From Desulfobacillus sp041396245 (GTDB taxonomy: Bacteria; Pseudomonadota; Gammaproteobacteria; Burkholderiales; Rhodocyclaceae), in assembly GCA_041396245.1 (NCBI GenBank), contig JAWKYW010000009.1, forward strand, positions 57,869-121,868: 64,000 nt of DNA, given 5' to 3'. Positions 17,514-28,350 of this stretch are shown one piece after another (within the stretch, counting starts at the first letter, position 1; each line of letters opens with the position of its first letter). The notes beneath the pieces were generated by a model. That model made no database searches. It was not told where the DNA came from and saw only the letters and a list, made by a program, of their open reading frames with translations. The translations under genes and the position numbers were made by a program.

Positions 17514-18797
17514 TTACTTCTTGCCGGCTTCCGCCGCGGGGGCGGCGGCCGGCGCCGGGGCGGGTACAGGAGCGGCCGTCGCCGCAGCGTACTCTTCCAT
17601 GGTCATGGACTTGCCGCCCTTGATGATGGCCAGCGGCGTGATCTTGCCGTCCTTCATGGTGAAGATGGTCATCTCCGCATCCTTGCGATCGCCCTTTTCG
17701 TCGAACTCGATGCGTCCGCTGGCGCCGTCGTGGCTGATTTTCTCCAGCGCGGGCAGGTACTTCGCCGGTTCGGCCGAGCCGGCCTGCTTCATCGCCGCGA
17801 TCAGCAGATTGGTCGAATCGTAGGTAAACGGCGCGTAGAGGATCGGGTCGATCTTGAAGGCCGCCTTGTAGGCGTCGAGGAAGGCCTTGCCCGCCGCCTG
17901 CACCGGAATGCCGGCCTGAGAGCAGATCATGCCTTCGGCGGCGGCGCCGGCCAGTTCCGCCATCTTGTCGGTGCAGCCGCCGTCGCCGTAGGAGAACGGC
18001 ACGTCGAGCTTCAGCTCGCGCGCCTGCCTGAGCAGCGGTCCGCCGGTGGCATCCATGCCGCCGTAGAACACCGCGTCCGGCTTCTTGCCCTTGACCTTGG
18101 TGAGCACGGCCTTCCAGTCGGCGGTCTTGTCGGTGCCCTTTTCGCGCGGCAGAACCTTGACCCCTGCCGCCTTGAGCGTCTTTTCCACCTCGTTGGCGAG
18201 GCCCTCGCCGTAGGGGGTGGCATCATCGATGATGGCAACCGTCTTCGGCTTGAGCTGGGCAACCAGGTAGTTGGCCACTGCCGGGCCCTGCTGGTCGTCG
18301 CGGCCGACGACGCGGAAGATGCCCTTCAGCCCCTGCTCGGTCAGGTCCGGGTTGGTGGCCGAGCCGGAGATCATCGGAATACCGGCCTGGCTGTAGACGG
18401 CGGAGGCAGGAATGGTCGTGCCGGAGTTCAAGTGTCCGACCACCCCGGCCACCTTGGCATCCGCCAGCTTCTGCGCCACGGTGTTGCCGACCTTCGGGTC
18501 GGCCTGGTCGTCCTCGGCCAGCAGTTCGAATTGCGCCTTGCGGCCGCCGAGGGTGATGCCGGCCGCGTTGGCCTGGTCGATGGCCAGCCGCGCGCCGTTC
18601 TCGTTGTCCTTGCCCAGGTGGGCGATGCCGCCGGTCAGCGGCCCGACATGGCCGATCTTCACCACCAGCGGCGGCGGCGCGGCGGGCGGCTGCTCGGCCT
18701 TGGGCGGGGGCGGCGGAGCCTCCTTGCCGCATCCGGACAGAACGAATAGCGTCGCAACGGCGAGGCAGGTCGACTTGGCGGGGAATCGCAAAAGCAT
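17514..18797 (-). CDS. livK: Branched-chain amino acid ABC transporter substrate-binding lipoprotein
   Basis: Periplasmic receptor of the importer, 427 residues, type I periplasmic-binding fold. The leader ends in the lipobox LSGC (C22), so it is probably lipid-anchored. A proline-rich linker (PPPPPKAEQPPAAPPP) precedes the mature start KIGHVGPLTGGIAHLGKDN. Ligand-loop landmarks are GVVGHLNSGTTIPAS and PMISGSATNPDLT. The C-terminus carries an Ala/Pro-rich tail absent from E. coli LivJ/LivK. Ligand unknown; neighbouring genes are livH, M, G and F. Confidence 0.92.
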   Translation of the reverse strand: MLLRFPAKSTCLAVATLFVLSGCGKEAPPPPPKAEQPPAAPPPLVVKIGHVGPLTGGIAHLGKDNENGARLAIDQANAAGITLGGRKAQFELLAEDDQADPKVGNTVAQKLADAKVAGVVGHLNSGTTIPASAVYSQAGIPMISGSATNPDLTEQGLKGIFRVVGRDDQQGPAVANYLVAQLKPKTVAIIDDATPYGEGLANEVEKTLKAAGVKVLPREKGTDKTADWKAVLTKVKGKKPDAVFYGGMDATGGPLLRQARELKLDVPFSYGDGGCTDKMAELAGAAAEGMICSQAGIPVQAAGKAFLDAYKAAFKIDPILYAPFTYDSTNLLIAAMKQAGSAEPAKYLPALEKISHDGASGRIEFDEKGDRKDAEMTIFTMKDGKITPLAIIKGGKSMTMEEYAAATAAPVPAPAPAAAPAAEAGKK

Positions 18798-18877
18798 GGC
18801 AGGGTCTCCTCCAGAAATGCGGTTTTTTTATGGGTGCGATGCGCGTGCGATTGTGCTGCCCAGCCAAAACGATGTCA

Positions 18878-18908
18878 ATAAAAAAGGCCAGCCCGGGGGC
18901 CGGCCTTC
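18878..18908 (-). terminator. Rho-independent terminator of the cytochrome c gene
   Basis: On the minus strand AAGGCCGGCC-CCCGG-GCTGGCCTT folds into a strong stem followed by TTTTTTATTG. It lies 19 bases after the cytochrome stop and before livK, so it separates the two units. Confidence 0.85.
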
Positions 18909-18926
18909 CTGCGATGCTGGAGCAAC

Positions 18927-19238
18927 TTATTTCTGGCTCAGAACCCAGGCCACCAGCTTCTTGATGTCGGCGTCGGAAACGGCCGGGTTCGGCGGCATCG
19001 GGATGGTGCCCCAGTTGCCCGAACCACCCTTCTTGACCTTGCCTTCGAGCATGGCGGCGGCATCGGCCTTGCCGGCGTACTTCTTGGCGACGTCCTTGTA
19101 GGACGGGCCGACGACCTTCTTCGCCAGGGCGTGGCAGCTCATGCAGTTCTTGGCCTTGGCCAGGGCTTCGTCGGCGGAGGCCTGGCCGACGATCAGAAAG
19201 CCGGCGCCCGCGAGCAACAGCGTCTTCAGCAGTTTCAT
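18927..19238 (-). CDS. Periplasmic class I cytochrome c (c551/c552 type)
   Basis: A 103-residue exported protein: signal peptide (about 1-22, ending in QASA), one heme site C32-M-S-C35-H36 and an axial methionine M81 in TIPMPPNP. The size and motif spacing match the c551/c552 electron carriers of denitrifying and sulfur-oxidising proteobacteria, which shuttle electrons to nitrite reductase or terminal oxidases. The ATG at 19238 was chosen because the upstream extension lacks a signal-peptide start. Stand-alone unit with its own terminator. Confidence 0.93.
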   Translation of the reverse strand: MKLLKTLLLAGAGFLIVGQASADEALAKAKNCMSCHALAKKVVGPSYKDVAKKYAGKADAAAMLEGKVKKGGSGNWGTIPMPPNPAVSDADIKKLVAWVLSQK

Positions 19239-19281
19239 TTGCGAATTCCTTTTAAGCTGGGTTGATAAAAGCGCCGACACT

Positions 19282-21324
<2,043 letters not shown>

Positions 21325-21394
21325 CGGCCGAGTTTAGCCGGCGGAGACGAAGAAGTCGACTAAAAATGTCAACTATTCATGGTCGTCGGCATGG

Positions 21395-22684
21395 TTATCG
21401 CCGGAGTCTTCCGCCGCGATTCAGGCATACACTCACCCCGGCGCCACCGCTGCCGCGCAGGCGTTCGCAGCCGGCATAGGCTTCGGCCGTGGCGCAGGCG
21501 TACCGCCCCGGCACCGCCGGATCGACCGCGCAGCCCGGCACATTCGCAGCGGGTGCCATGCGGCCGGATTGCATCGCGGGCGGGACAACAGCCGGCGCCA
21601 TCGCGGGCGAGGCGGGCTGAACTCGATGCGCGTTTGTCGCTGGCAGGGGCGGACTGGCCGCGGGCGCGCCCAGAACCGGGGGCGGCGCCATCATTCCGGC
21701 GTTCCCGGCAGGGAGATTCCCGCTTCGTCCCGCTTGGCCCCCGCCACCGGCTCCGCCTTGCGGCGGCAAGGGCGGCGGGATCTTGCTCGAATCGATCACC
21801 TGATTCGTGTCCGAACCCTTCTTCAACGGCGGCTTCGTCAATTGATAGGCGTAGCTGTCGCTGCAGACCTTTCCCGAGTACTCGATGTTCAGGCAGGCCT
21901 TGATGGTCAGCCACTCGCCCATTTTCGGGTCCGGGACGAGCGGCTCGCTTTTCTGCACCCAATCCCCCTGCCCGGCTACGCCTGACAGGGATAGGGTCTT
22001 GGGCGTGATCTTTTCGACCGACGCCGGCCAGGGATTGCCTTTCTGGGTCGTCGTGCTGGAAGAGTAGTAGACGAGTTGCACAACCTTGTCCTTGCTCTTG
22101 GCCAGCGCATCGTTGTGCACGCTGACGCCGATGCTGTTGCCATGGGCGGGTATCTTTGCCCAGTTGTGGGGCAGTCCCGGGTGTGCGGGGGAGACGATCT
22201 TGATCAGCTTGCCGGCACTGTTCTGGATCGGGTCAACGCCTTCCAGATACGCATAAGCGCAATCGTCGATCTTGTGGTCGTAACCCGGCGGCTGCCACTT
22301 GGCGCAGGCGGTGATCTGCCACTGCTTGTGGCTTTTCTTGTCGAAAACGATTGGCACGATCGCCTGCCCGCTGGCATCGAGCTGAACCGAGTTGGGGCCG
22401 GGGGGCGGGGTGGGGAAAACCTGGTCGGTTCCCTCGAAGCCTTTCCATGCGAGCGTCACATTCTTCGTCTGCGCGAAGACGCTGGGCGCTATCTTGATGA
22501 CCATACTTGCTCCCGAAGGTGCAGGGACTTGCCAGAGCGTTTGGCCGCCGGCGTTTTTTTGGGTCGCTGACGTGAAACTGATTGTCGGGGGGTCGGCGGC
22601 GTAGGCGCCGGCAAGGCAAAGGACGGCAAAAGAGAAGGCCGCAATCGCATGCGGAGTGCGTCGCGCTGGACGGTTCATGTTCAT
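21395..22684 (-). CDS. Exported Pro-rich protein with C-terminal four-cysteine module (unknown function)
   Basis: Not recognised as a named family. The 429-residue product has a signal peptide (AVLCLAGAYA, cleavage near residue 29), then a beta-rich region to about 300 with scattered cysteines (ITACAKW, DDCAYAYLEG, KACLNIEYSGKVC). A Pro/Ala/Gly/Met linker (about 300-375) precedes a C-terminal module NVPGC...YACAT...AGCERLR...C. The same module ends the next gene upstream, so the two are related in architecture. Last gene of a four-gene exported set; probably periplasmic or surface-located. Confidence 0.6.
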   Translation of the reverse strand: MNMNRPARRTPHAIAAFSFAVLCLAGAYAADPPTISFTSATQKNAGGQTLWQVPAPSGASMVIKIAPSVFAQTKNVTLAWKGFEGTDQVFPTPPPGPNSVQLDASGQAIVPIVFDKKSHKQWQITACAKWQPPGYDHKIDDCAYAYLEGVDPIQNSAGKLIKIVSPAHPGLPHNWAKIPAHGNSIGVSVHNDALAKSKDKVVQLVYYSSSTTTQKGNPWPASVEKITPKTLSLSGVAGQGDWVQKSEPLVPDPKMGEWLTIKACLNIEYSGKVCSDSYAYQLTKPPLKKGSDTNQVIDSSKIPPPLPPQGGAGGGGQAGRSGNLPAGNAGMMAPPPVLGAPAASPPLPATNAHRVQPASPAMAPAVVPPAMQSGRMAPAANVPGCAVDPAVPGRYACATAEAYAGCERLRGSGGAGVSVCLNRGGRLRR

Positions 22685-22729
22685 GATCCTCCTTTTCGAT
22701 GTCGTTCGATGATTGCCACACTTGTCGGG

Positions 22730-25054
22730 CTAGCGACCGGCCCGGCCCGCGCCGAAATGGCAGGCCCGGATGCCATGCGCGGATGAGGTTCGCAATCGCT
22801 CGCAGCCGGCATGGGCCTCGCGCGTGGTGCAGGCATACTGTCCGGGCGCACCGGGCGCAGGCACGCAGCCGGGTACGTTTGCAGCGGGCTTGTGGCCTGC
22901 ATCGGCTGGGTTCGGCGCCATGCCCGGCGGCGGGCCGATCACGGAAGGGGTCGCCTGTCTCGTCGCGGCATCGGTGGCCGGCGGCGGGGCGATTCCCGGC
23001 GCGGGGGCAATCGCCGGCGCGGCCGGCGTCAGCACGGGCGGCGCCGTCATGACCGGCGGCGCGCTCATCGTCGGCGGCTTTCCGCCGCCTTGCGCCGGGC
23101 CCTGATAGACGTCGCCGACGACCGGATCGAGTTGCTTCGGTGCCTTGAGATCCTGCTGCTTGGTGATCTCGAGGAAAAGCATTCGGCAGGGCGCGTCGGC
23201 ACCGTCGAGATTGGGATCAGCCGGGCAGCCGGGCAGGTTGATCTCCGGATGGGCCGCAAACTCGCCGCCGGGGCAGTGGATCTTCAGCGTGTCCGGTTCA
23301 GCGGTCTTGCAACTGCCGCTGCCGGCGCTCGATTTCGCCTTGGCATCGCCGAATCCCTGCTGCGTGCCGATCGGGCCGGACGCGCCGTTGAGCTGATTGC
23401 GGATGGCGGAGGCCTGCCCCACCAGCTTGGCGAACTCGGCCAGGCGGGCGGCGTCGCCCTTGCAATGCACGCTGGAACTCGGGTGGCCGGCGGCCAATTT
23501 GGACAGAAGATCCTTGCACTTGTCCTCCTTCCAGGGCCGTGAGCAGAGAATGTTTTTCTCGACACTCAGGCATGTGCCGAGGGTGCCGTCCTTCTTCGGA
23601 CACGGTTGCGTCTTGGCTTCGTCCTGGATCTTGCAGCGTTTCGTGCCGAGCTGCTTGAGGAGGTTGTCTGCAAGCGCGTCATCGGCCTTCTTCTTGTCGA
23701 GCGCGCAGGGCAGCTTGCCCTCGTGCGCCCATTTGCATGCATCGAAACCCTCATAGGTGGCGCAGGAAAGTTTTGGCGCGCTGGCCGAGCCGGCATTCTT
23801 GCAGCCGAGGGCCTCGAGCTTCTGAACGGTTTCCGCCACTTGTTTTTGTGCGGCCGCGTACTCGGCGGCGAACTTGTCGGCCGGCGCTTTGCAGACGAAT
23901 GCCCACGCCGTCACCGGCGGTTGCTTGGCGGACGGCGGGAAGGCGAACTTGGCCTTCATGGCGTTGGTGCATTGCTGCAGGAACTGCTTCTTCCGGTCGA
24001 TGGCGGCGGCTTTGCCCCAGTCTGCCGGCGCCGACAGTTTTGCCATTTTCGGGGCCTCCTCGCTGGCATAGACCTGTGCCGCCGTTTGCATCGCGGCGGC
24101 GATTTTCTGCACCTCCTTGTTGAACACGCCGAGCATTCCCTTGCAGACTTTTTCCGCGTCCTCCTCCCAATGATCGTGGTCGTCGTAATACTTCTTGCAG
24201 CTGTGATAGACGGATTTGGTGTGCATTTCCCAGAGGCCCTTGCCCGACGGGTATTTGCATGAGCCGCCGGTGTCCAGGCAGATCCACGTGCCGTAGTGGT
24301 AGCCGGGCCGCCAATACTTCGAGTAGTAATTGTCGTAGGACATGAAGTCGTTGCCACCGGTGACCAAGTCCAAAGCTTCGTCGGCACCCTCGATGGCCAG
24401 GTTCGCCATGGCTTCCGCAAGCTTCATCGCGCCGCTGAGAATCTTGCCGACCACGCCGCAGCCGAGATCCTTGAGTACAGCCGAGCCGGCCGGCAGGGCG
24501 CTGTCGGGGATAAGCTCGCAAACAGTGCTCGGGTCGAATTCGGCGAGGAGCACCTTGACCAGGCCGGGCACGTCCTTGCTCATCAGCTTGTCCAGCACCT
24601 GCTTGACCAGGCCGGCCTTGTGCTCGATGACATAACCGATCACCGGGCAGCCGAAGCTCTTTACGCCGGGCGGCACGAAGACGGCGCAAATGACCGCCCG
24701 CGCGACATAAGGACCGCCCTTGCCGATCACCACGTCCCAGTTGCCGGCGTTCGCGGCCTGGACGACTTCCATGACGAGCTTGACGTCCGGGCTGTCGGGA
24801 TTGAAAGGCAGGCTCTTCTTCGCCTCTTCCAGTGCCTGCCCCTTGGCTCCTGCCACCGATGGGCCGACGAAGGACTTGACGCAGGCGTCGACGCTGCCGC
24901 CGTCGATCAGGCAGATGATGAAGGGCTTGGCAGGCTGCAGCTCCGGAGACATTTCCTCGAGCACGATGTCGAGGACGTCGATGGCATGGGCCGGCAGCGA
25001 AGGCAGGGCAATGACCAGCGCAACGAGCAAGGAAGCAAGGGACGACTTTTTCAT
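22730..25054 (-). CDS. Large exported Cys-rich protein with shared C-terminal module (unknown function)
   Basis: Unrecognised family. The 774-residue product starts with a signal peptide (ALPSLPAHA, cleavage near residue 23); the ATG at 25054 follows a GGGAGA ribosome site. The N-terminal third has hydrophobic stretches and spaced cysteines (IICLIDGGSVDACV, FGCPVIGYVIEH). The middle is rich in Trp, Tyr and His (NYYSKYWRPGYHYGTWICLD), then Lys-rich and Cys-rich. A Pro/Ala/Met linker leads to NVPGC...YACTT...AGCERLR...C at the end. Many paired cysteines imply an oxidising compartment. Confidence 0.6.
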   Translation of the reverse strand: MKKSSLASLLVALVIALPSLPAHAIDVLDIVLEEMSPELQPAKPFIICLIDGGSVDACVKSFVGPSVAGAKGQALEEAKKSLPFNPDSPDVKLVMEVVQAANAGNWDVVIGKGGPYVARAVICAVFVPPGVKSFGCPVIGYVIEHKAGLVKQVLDKLMSKDVPGLVKVLLAEFDPSTVCELIPDSALPAGSAVLKDLGCGVVGKILSGAMKLAEAMANLAIEGADEALDLVTGGNDFMSYDNYYSKYWRPGYHYGTWICLDTGGSCKYPSGKGLWEMHTKSVYHSCKKYYDDHDHWEEDAEKVCKGMLGVFNKEVQKIAAAMQTAAQVYASEEAPKMAKLSAPADWGKAAAIDRKKQFLQQCTNAMKAKFAFPPSAKQPPVTAWAFVCKAPADKFAAEYAAAQKQVAETVQKLEALGCKNAGSASAPKLSCATYEGFDACKWAHEGKLPCALDKKKADDALADNLLKQLGTKRCKIQDEAKTQPCPKKDGTLGTCLSVEKNILCSRPWKEDKCKDLLSKLAAGHPSSSVHCKGDAARLAEFAKLVGQASAIRNQLNGASGPIGTQQGFGDAKAKSSAGSGSCKTAEPDTLKIHCPGGEFAAHPEINLPGCPADPNLDGADAPCRMLFLEITKQQDLKAPKQLDPVVGDVYQGPAQGGGKPPTMSAPPVMTAPPVLTPAAPAIAPAPGIAPPPATDAATRQATPSVIGPPPGMAPNPADAGHKPAANVPGCVPAPGAPGQYACTTREAHAGCERLRTSSAHGIRACHFGAGRAGR

Positions 25055-25116
25055 TGCATCTCCCTTATCAATGCCGCCGATAACCTTTGCGGCCGCAAGC
25101 ATTCGGCCGGAATCGG

Positions 25117-25953
25117 TTATCGGATGGTCACCGTTCGCATCAGCGTCGCCGGCGGCCGGTTGGCGCCGGGGTTGGCGTCGATGTAGCGGAAAGTCAGTGT
25201 CGCCGGCACGGCGGCGCTGTTGATCTCCAAAGTGCCATTACTGCTGAAGGGCGGGATGGCATCCTGGCACAGCGGAAGGGTCGTCCGCCTGAAGCGCCCG
25301 GGCGAAATGGCCGTCAGTACGACGCCTTCCCTTTCACCCTGGCTGGTAACGGCCTCGAGGGTCACGCTTGGCAATCCGGCCAGGTCAGGATCGACCAGTT
25401 CAACGCTGATTGGAAATGTGCCGGCGCATACCGGTATGCCGGCGAGCGGAAGAGCGCCGGGCATCACCGTCAACGTCGCCAGGGCACCCGCTTCGCCGGA
25501 AAACGGGTTGTCGCCCGAAACCGCCGCCAGGCGCCAGCCGTCCTTCGCGCGGTGCATCAGGAAGGTGCTGCGGCCGGAGAAGAGGCCCGGGGTGAAGCCG
25601 GCCACGCCGAAGAAGCGCTTCTCCCAGGCAGCCTGGATCATGGCCACGTCGGGCCCGGCGCTGACGTTGGCCTCGAACAGATGCAGGCGGATCTGCTTCA
25701 GGTTTGCCGTGTCGCGGCGCATGCCGTCGAGGAAGCGCTGGTAGCCGATCATGGCCGGGTCGAGGCGCGCCTGGATCAGGCCGATGTCGCCGGTCTCGTA
25801 GGCACGGATGATCTCGTCGAGGGCGGCGCGCGCCGACTTCATGTCCTCGAAGCCGGCGACCTGGGGCTTCTGTCCGGCGCCGGCGTTCTGGGCACCGAGC
25901 GGCGCAGCCGACAGGCCGGCGAGCAGCAGGACAAGGGCGAGTGAATTCTTCAT
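25117..25953 (-). CDS. Exported NTF2/SnoaL-like protein (unknown function)
   Basis: A 278-residue protein with a signal peptide (LLLAGLSAAPLGAQ, cleavage near residue 21). Residues 35-150 have helices and a strand pattern like nuclear-transport-factor-2 or SnoaL domains (SARAALDEIIRAYETGDI, then DGWRLAAVSGDNP). The C-terminal half (150-278) is beta-rich with two cysteines (VCAGTFP, LPLCQDA) and may be an immunoglobulin-like or calycin-like domain. Gene spacing (57 and 62 bases) places it in the operon of the beta-barrel and Cys-rich genes. Function cannot be deduced. Confidence 0.6.
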   Translation of the reverse strand: MKNSLALVLLLAGLSAAPLGAQNAGAGQKPQVAGFEDMKSARAALDEIIRAYETGDIGLIQARLDPAMIGYQRFLDGMRRDTANLKQIRLHLFEANVSAGPDVAMIQAAWEKRFFGVAGFTPGLFSGRSTFLMHRAKDGWRLAAVSGDNPFSGEAGALATLTVMPGALPLAGIPVCAGTFPISVELVDPDLAGLPSVTLEAVTSQGEREGVVLTAISPGRFRRTTLPLCQDAIPPFSSNGTLEINSAAVPATLTFRYIDANPGANRPPATLMRTVTIR

Positions 25954-26010
25954 GGACGCTCCGTGGGTGCCTAGTCGATGGGCGCCGCCGATTCCGCAAC
26001 GATTGGCAGC

Positions 26011-27765
26011 TCAGAAGGCATAGCTCAGCTGCACGCCGGCGACCTTTTCGCGGTAGGCGATGGCGGCGCGGTCCTGGAAACTGCTCATGGCCCGGACATA
26101 CAGGCTGACGCCGCCGCGCTGCCCCAGCGCCCGCCCGGCTTCGAGCTGGTACCAGTGCTGCCGCAGGTCCCCGCCGGTGGCATCGTGGCCGCGGCTGCCG
26201 CCCAGGACGGCGGCGAGGCGCCCCCACTGGCTGCGCTCGCCCGACACGATCACATTGAGGGTATTCAGGGTTGACGTCGCCCCGCCCGCGAGATGCTGGC
26301 GCTGGGCGCTGGCGGAAACCGTCGCGCCGAGCGTCCACGAAGCCGTCGCGACGTCGCTGGCGTCGCTCCAGTTGCGGCCGTAGGCGGCCGTCCAGGTGTC
26401 GCTGCGGCTGTCGGCCCCGGCCAGGCTGCCCGACTGCTTGCTGTTCTGGTAGCCGAGCGAGGCGTTCCACGCCGGCTGCGCGTAGGTCAGGTTGGCGCCC
26501 TGGTTGGCGTTGCGGTTGCTGGCGCCCCCGCTGCTCCTGCCGTGCGATTCGCCGGCATTCAGGGCGAGGCCCAGTCCGGGCGCGTCAGGAAAGGTGAACT
26601 GGGCGCGCACATTCGCCGCATCGGTCTTGCCGACGAATGGGGTGTAGGGCGTCGCCGGCGTCGGCGGAATGGTCGCCGGGGGCGGCGGTACCGGCGGCGC
26701 GGCCATCTGGTTCTCCGAGCGCCGTAGGTCACCGGTCAGGCTCAGCCACTGCGCCGCCTGCCAGCTGGCGTTGGCATAGGTTTCGCGAATGCCGGCGCCG
26801 GCCAGTCCCGAGAGGCTGGCGTAGTAGCGCCCGAGGTCGTGGTGGCCGAGGCGCAGGCCCAGCCTGTCGCCCTGCCAGCCGCCATCGACGATCAGGGCGC
26901 GGTCGCGATGGCCTTCCAGTCCCTTCTCGCCATAGCGGCTGAGGCCGCCCTCGGCCTGCAGGAAGAAGCGGCCCTCGCGCCAGTTCACTCCGGCGGTGGC
27001 GTTCTGGCCGCTGGTGGGAACCAGCGCCAGGGTGCCGGCGGGGAGCGAACCGCCGTCCTCACGGTAGCCCTGCACCGTCGCATAGGCCTGGAAATCGTTT
27101 CCCAGCGGCGTTTCGACCTTCAGGGCATAGGCATTCTTCAGGAACATGCGCCGCCGGCCCCGGTCGGACAACGCCTCCCAGCTCTCGGCGACGACGCCGG
27201 CGGAGGCCGAAACCAGGGTGCGGCCGAAATAGCGCTGCGCCAGCAGTCCGCGCAACGGCAGGTTGGCACCGAGCGAGGAATGGTTGACGGCGACGTCGCC
27301 GAAGGCCACGAGGTAGCCCTGTCCGGCGCGCCCCGCGCTCAGCGTATTGACCTGCGAATTGCCGAGCGGAATCAGCGCAGGGTCGTCCGTTTGCGTCAGG
27401 GCGAACTGCATCCAGCTCACGTCGCCTTCGGGCGAGGTCCCGCGCAGGTCGCTCTGCAGGCCGATGCGGTGGTAATGCCCGCCGGAATAGGGCGTCAGCA
27501 TCGCCCCGCCGCTGGCGCTGCGTGAATAGTTGTCGAGCGTGGCGCCGCCGTGCCATTCGATCTTGGTGGTGCCGTCCTCGCCCTGCACGAGATCGGGCGC
27601 CGGCCCGCCCGAGGCCTGGGCGAACTGGGCGAGCACGGCGGCGTTGTCTTCGAGGTGTTCGGCGGCAGGCAGCGGAGAAGGGGACAGGAGCAGCAGGGCG
27701 GCCGGCAGCATGCCCGCTCGCCGCGTCAGCCACGCCGTTGGCCCCGACCCTGCTGAACGCTCCAC
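26011..27765 (-). CDS. Outer-membrane beta-barrel protein (unknown function)
   Basis: A 584-residue exported protein: signal peptide (LLLLSPSPLPAA), then alternating hydrophobic/polar strands rich in Gly, Tyr and aromatic ends. A proline-rich loop (PPVPPPPATIPPTPATP) lies near residue 375. It terminates in GVQLSYAF, with the C-terminal Phe expected of BAM substrates. The start is GTG at 27765, preceded by a GGAGGGG ribosome site. As first gene of the exported operon it could be a porin, receptor or secretion channel for the Cys-rich proteins; that role is inferred only. Confidence 0.7.
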   Translation of the reverse strand: MERSAGSGPTAWLTRRAGMLPAALLLLSPSPLPAAEHLEDNAAVLAQFAQASGGPAPDLVQGEDGTTKIEWHGGATLDNYSRSASGGAMLTPYSGGHYHRIGLQSDLRGTSPEGDVSWMQFALTQTDDPALIPLGNSQVNTLSAGRAGQGYLVAFGDVAVNHSSLGANLPLRGLLAQRYFGRTLVSASAGVVAESWEALSDRGRRRMFLKNAYALKVETPLGNDFQAYATVQGYREDGGSLPAGTLALVPTSGQNATAGVNWREGRFFLQAEGGLSRYGEKGLEGHRDRALIVDGGWQGDRLGLRLGHHDLGRYYASLSGLAGAGIRETYANASWQAAQWLSLTGDLRRSENQMAAPPVPPPPATIPPTPATPYTPFVGKTDAANVRAQFTFPDAPGLGLALNAGESHGRSSGGASNRNANQGANLTYAQPAWNASLGYQNSKQSGSLAGADSRSDTWTAAYGRNWSDASDVATASWTLGATVSASAQRQHLAGGATSTLNTLNVIVSGERSQWGRLAAVLGGSRGHDATGGDLRQHWYQLEAGRALGQRGGVSLYVRAMSSFQDRAAIAYREKVAGVQLSYAF

Positions 27766-27774
27766 GAACCCCTC

Positions 27775-27843
27775 CGCAGCGTAGTGACCGGGTGAGCCTC
27801 ACCCTAGGAAGACTGCGGGCAGCTGCGCCAAGGGCGCGCCGCC
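27775..27843 (-). promoter_or_regulatory. Structured 5' leader of the beta-barrel operon
   Basis: Two consecutive stem-loops are predicted on the minus strand. The first pairs GGCGGCGCGCC with GGCGCAGCTGCC (27818-27843). The second pairs CGCAG with CTGCG (27775-27817) around an inner GGGTGAG/CTCACCC stem. They end about ten bases before the GTG start and so could control translation. No known riboswitch consensus was recognised. Confidence 0.4.
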
Positions 27844-27906
27844 TCTTTGCCACTCGATGCCATCATCCTAGACCCGGAGGAGGGGTTCCGCAAGAACAAC
27901 GGTGGG

Positions 27907-28347
27907 TCAGTGTTGGCCGAGCAGCGCCCGCCACCAGCGCTTGCGGCCTTCGGGCAGGGGGCCGGGGCGCTGCAGTTCGGCCGGCGGCACGCGGCTCATG
28001 ATCCAGCCCGGCGGATGCGGGTGCTTGCCGGTGCCGCAGGACGAGCCGAGGTTGTTGGGATCGTAGATCTTCACCATGCGCGGCGCTTCGAGGTCGTCGG
28101 CGTAGACGATGCCGCAGTAGTCGTGATGGTGCTCGCGGCGCAGCAGGGCGTCGGTTTCGGCGATGAAGCGATCGACTTCCTGCGCCGAGGCCGGCACCGC
28201 GGGCAGTGGTTCTCCCACCGCGTACAGGTACCAGCCGGCGTCGCGGTCGATGCGCGCCCAGAAGTCCGTCAGCTGCTGCCAGGACAGCAGGCTCCACAAC
28301 CGCCCGGAAAACAGCTGCTCGAACTCGCTCGCGGTCCCGGTCGTCAC
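27907..28347 (-). CDS. Conserved hypothetical protein
   Basis: A 146-residue soluble protein without a signal peptide. The N-terminal part is Trp-rich (LWSLLSWQQLTDFWARIDRD). The middle includes HHHDYCGIVYADDLEAPRMV and the C-terminal half contains YDPNNLGSSCGTGKHPHPPGW, whose Cys/His pattern might bind a metal. No family function is known to me. It begins four bases after the stop of ilvD on the same strand, so the two are probably cotranscribed, although nothing ties it to amino acid synthesis. Confidence 0.7.
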   Translation of the reverse strand: MTTGTASEFEQLFSGRLWSLLSWQQLTDFWARIDRDAGWYLYAVGEPLPAVPASAQEVDRFIAETDALLRREHHHDYCGIVYADDLEAPRMVKIYDPNNLGSSCGTGKHPHPPGWIMSRVPPAELQRPGPLPEGRKRWWRALLGQH

Positions 28348-28350
28348 GGC

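Noticed and set aside
27775..27900. c-di-GMP (GEMM) riboswitch before the beta-barrel gene
   Set aside because: A GGCAAAG string and two stems looked suggestive, but the second conserved GACGCAAAGC segment and the receptor ending are missing.
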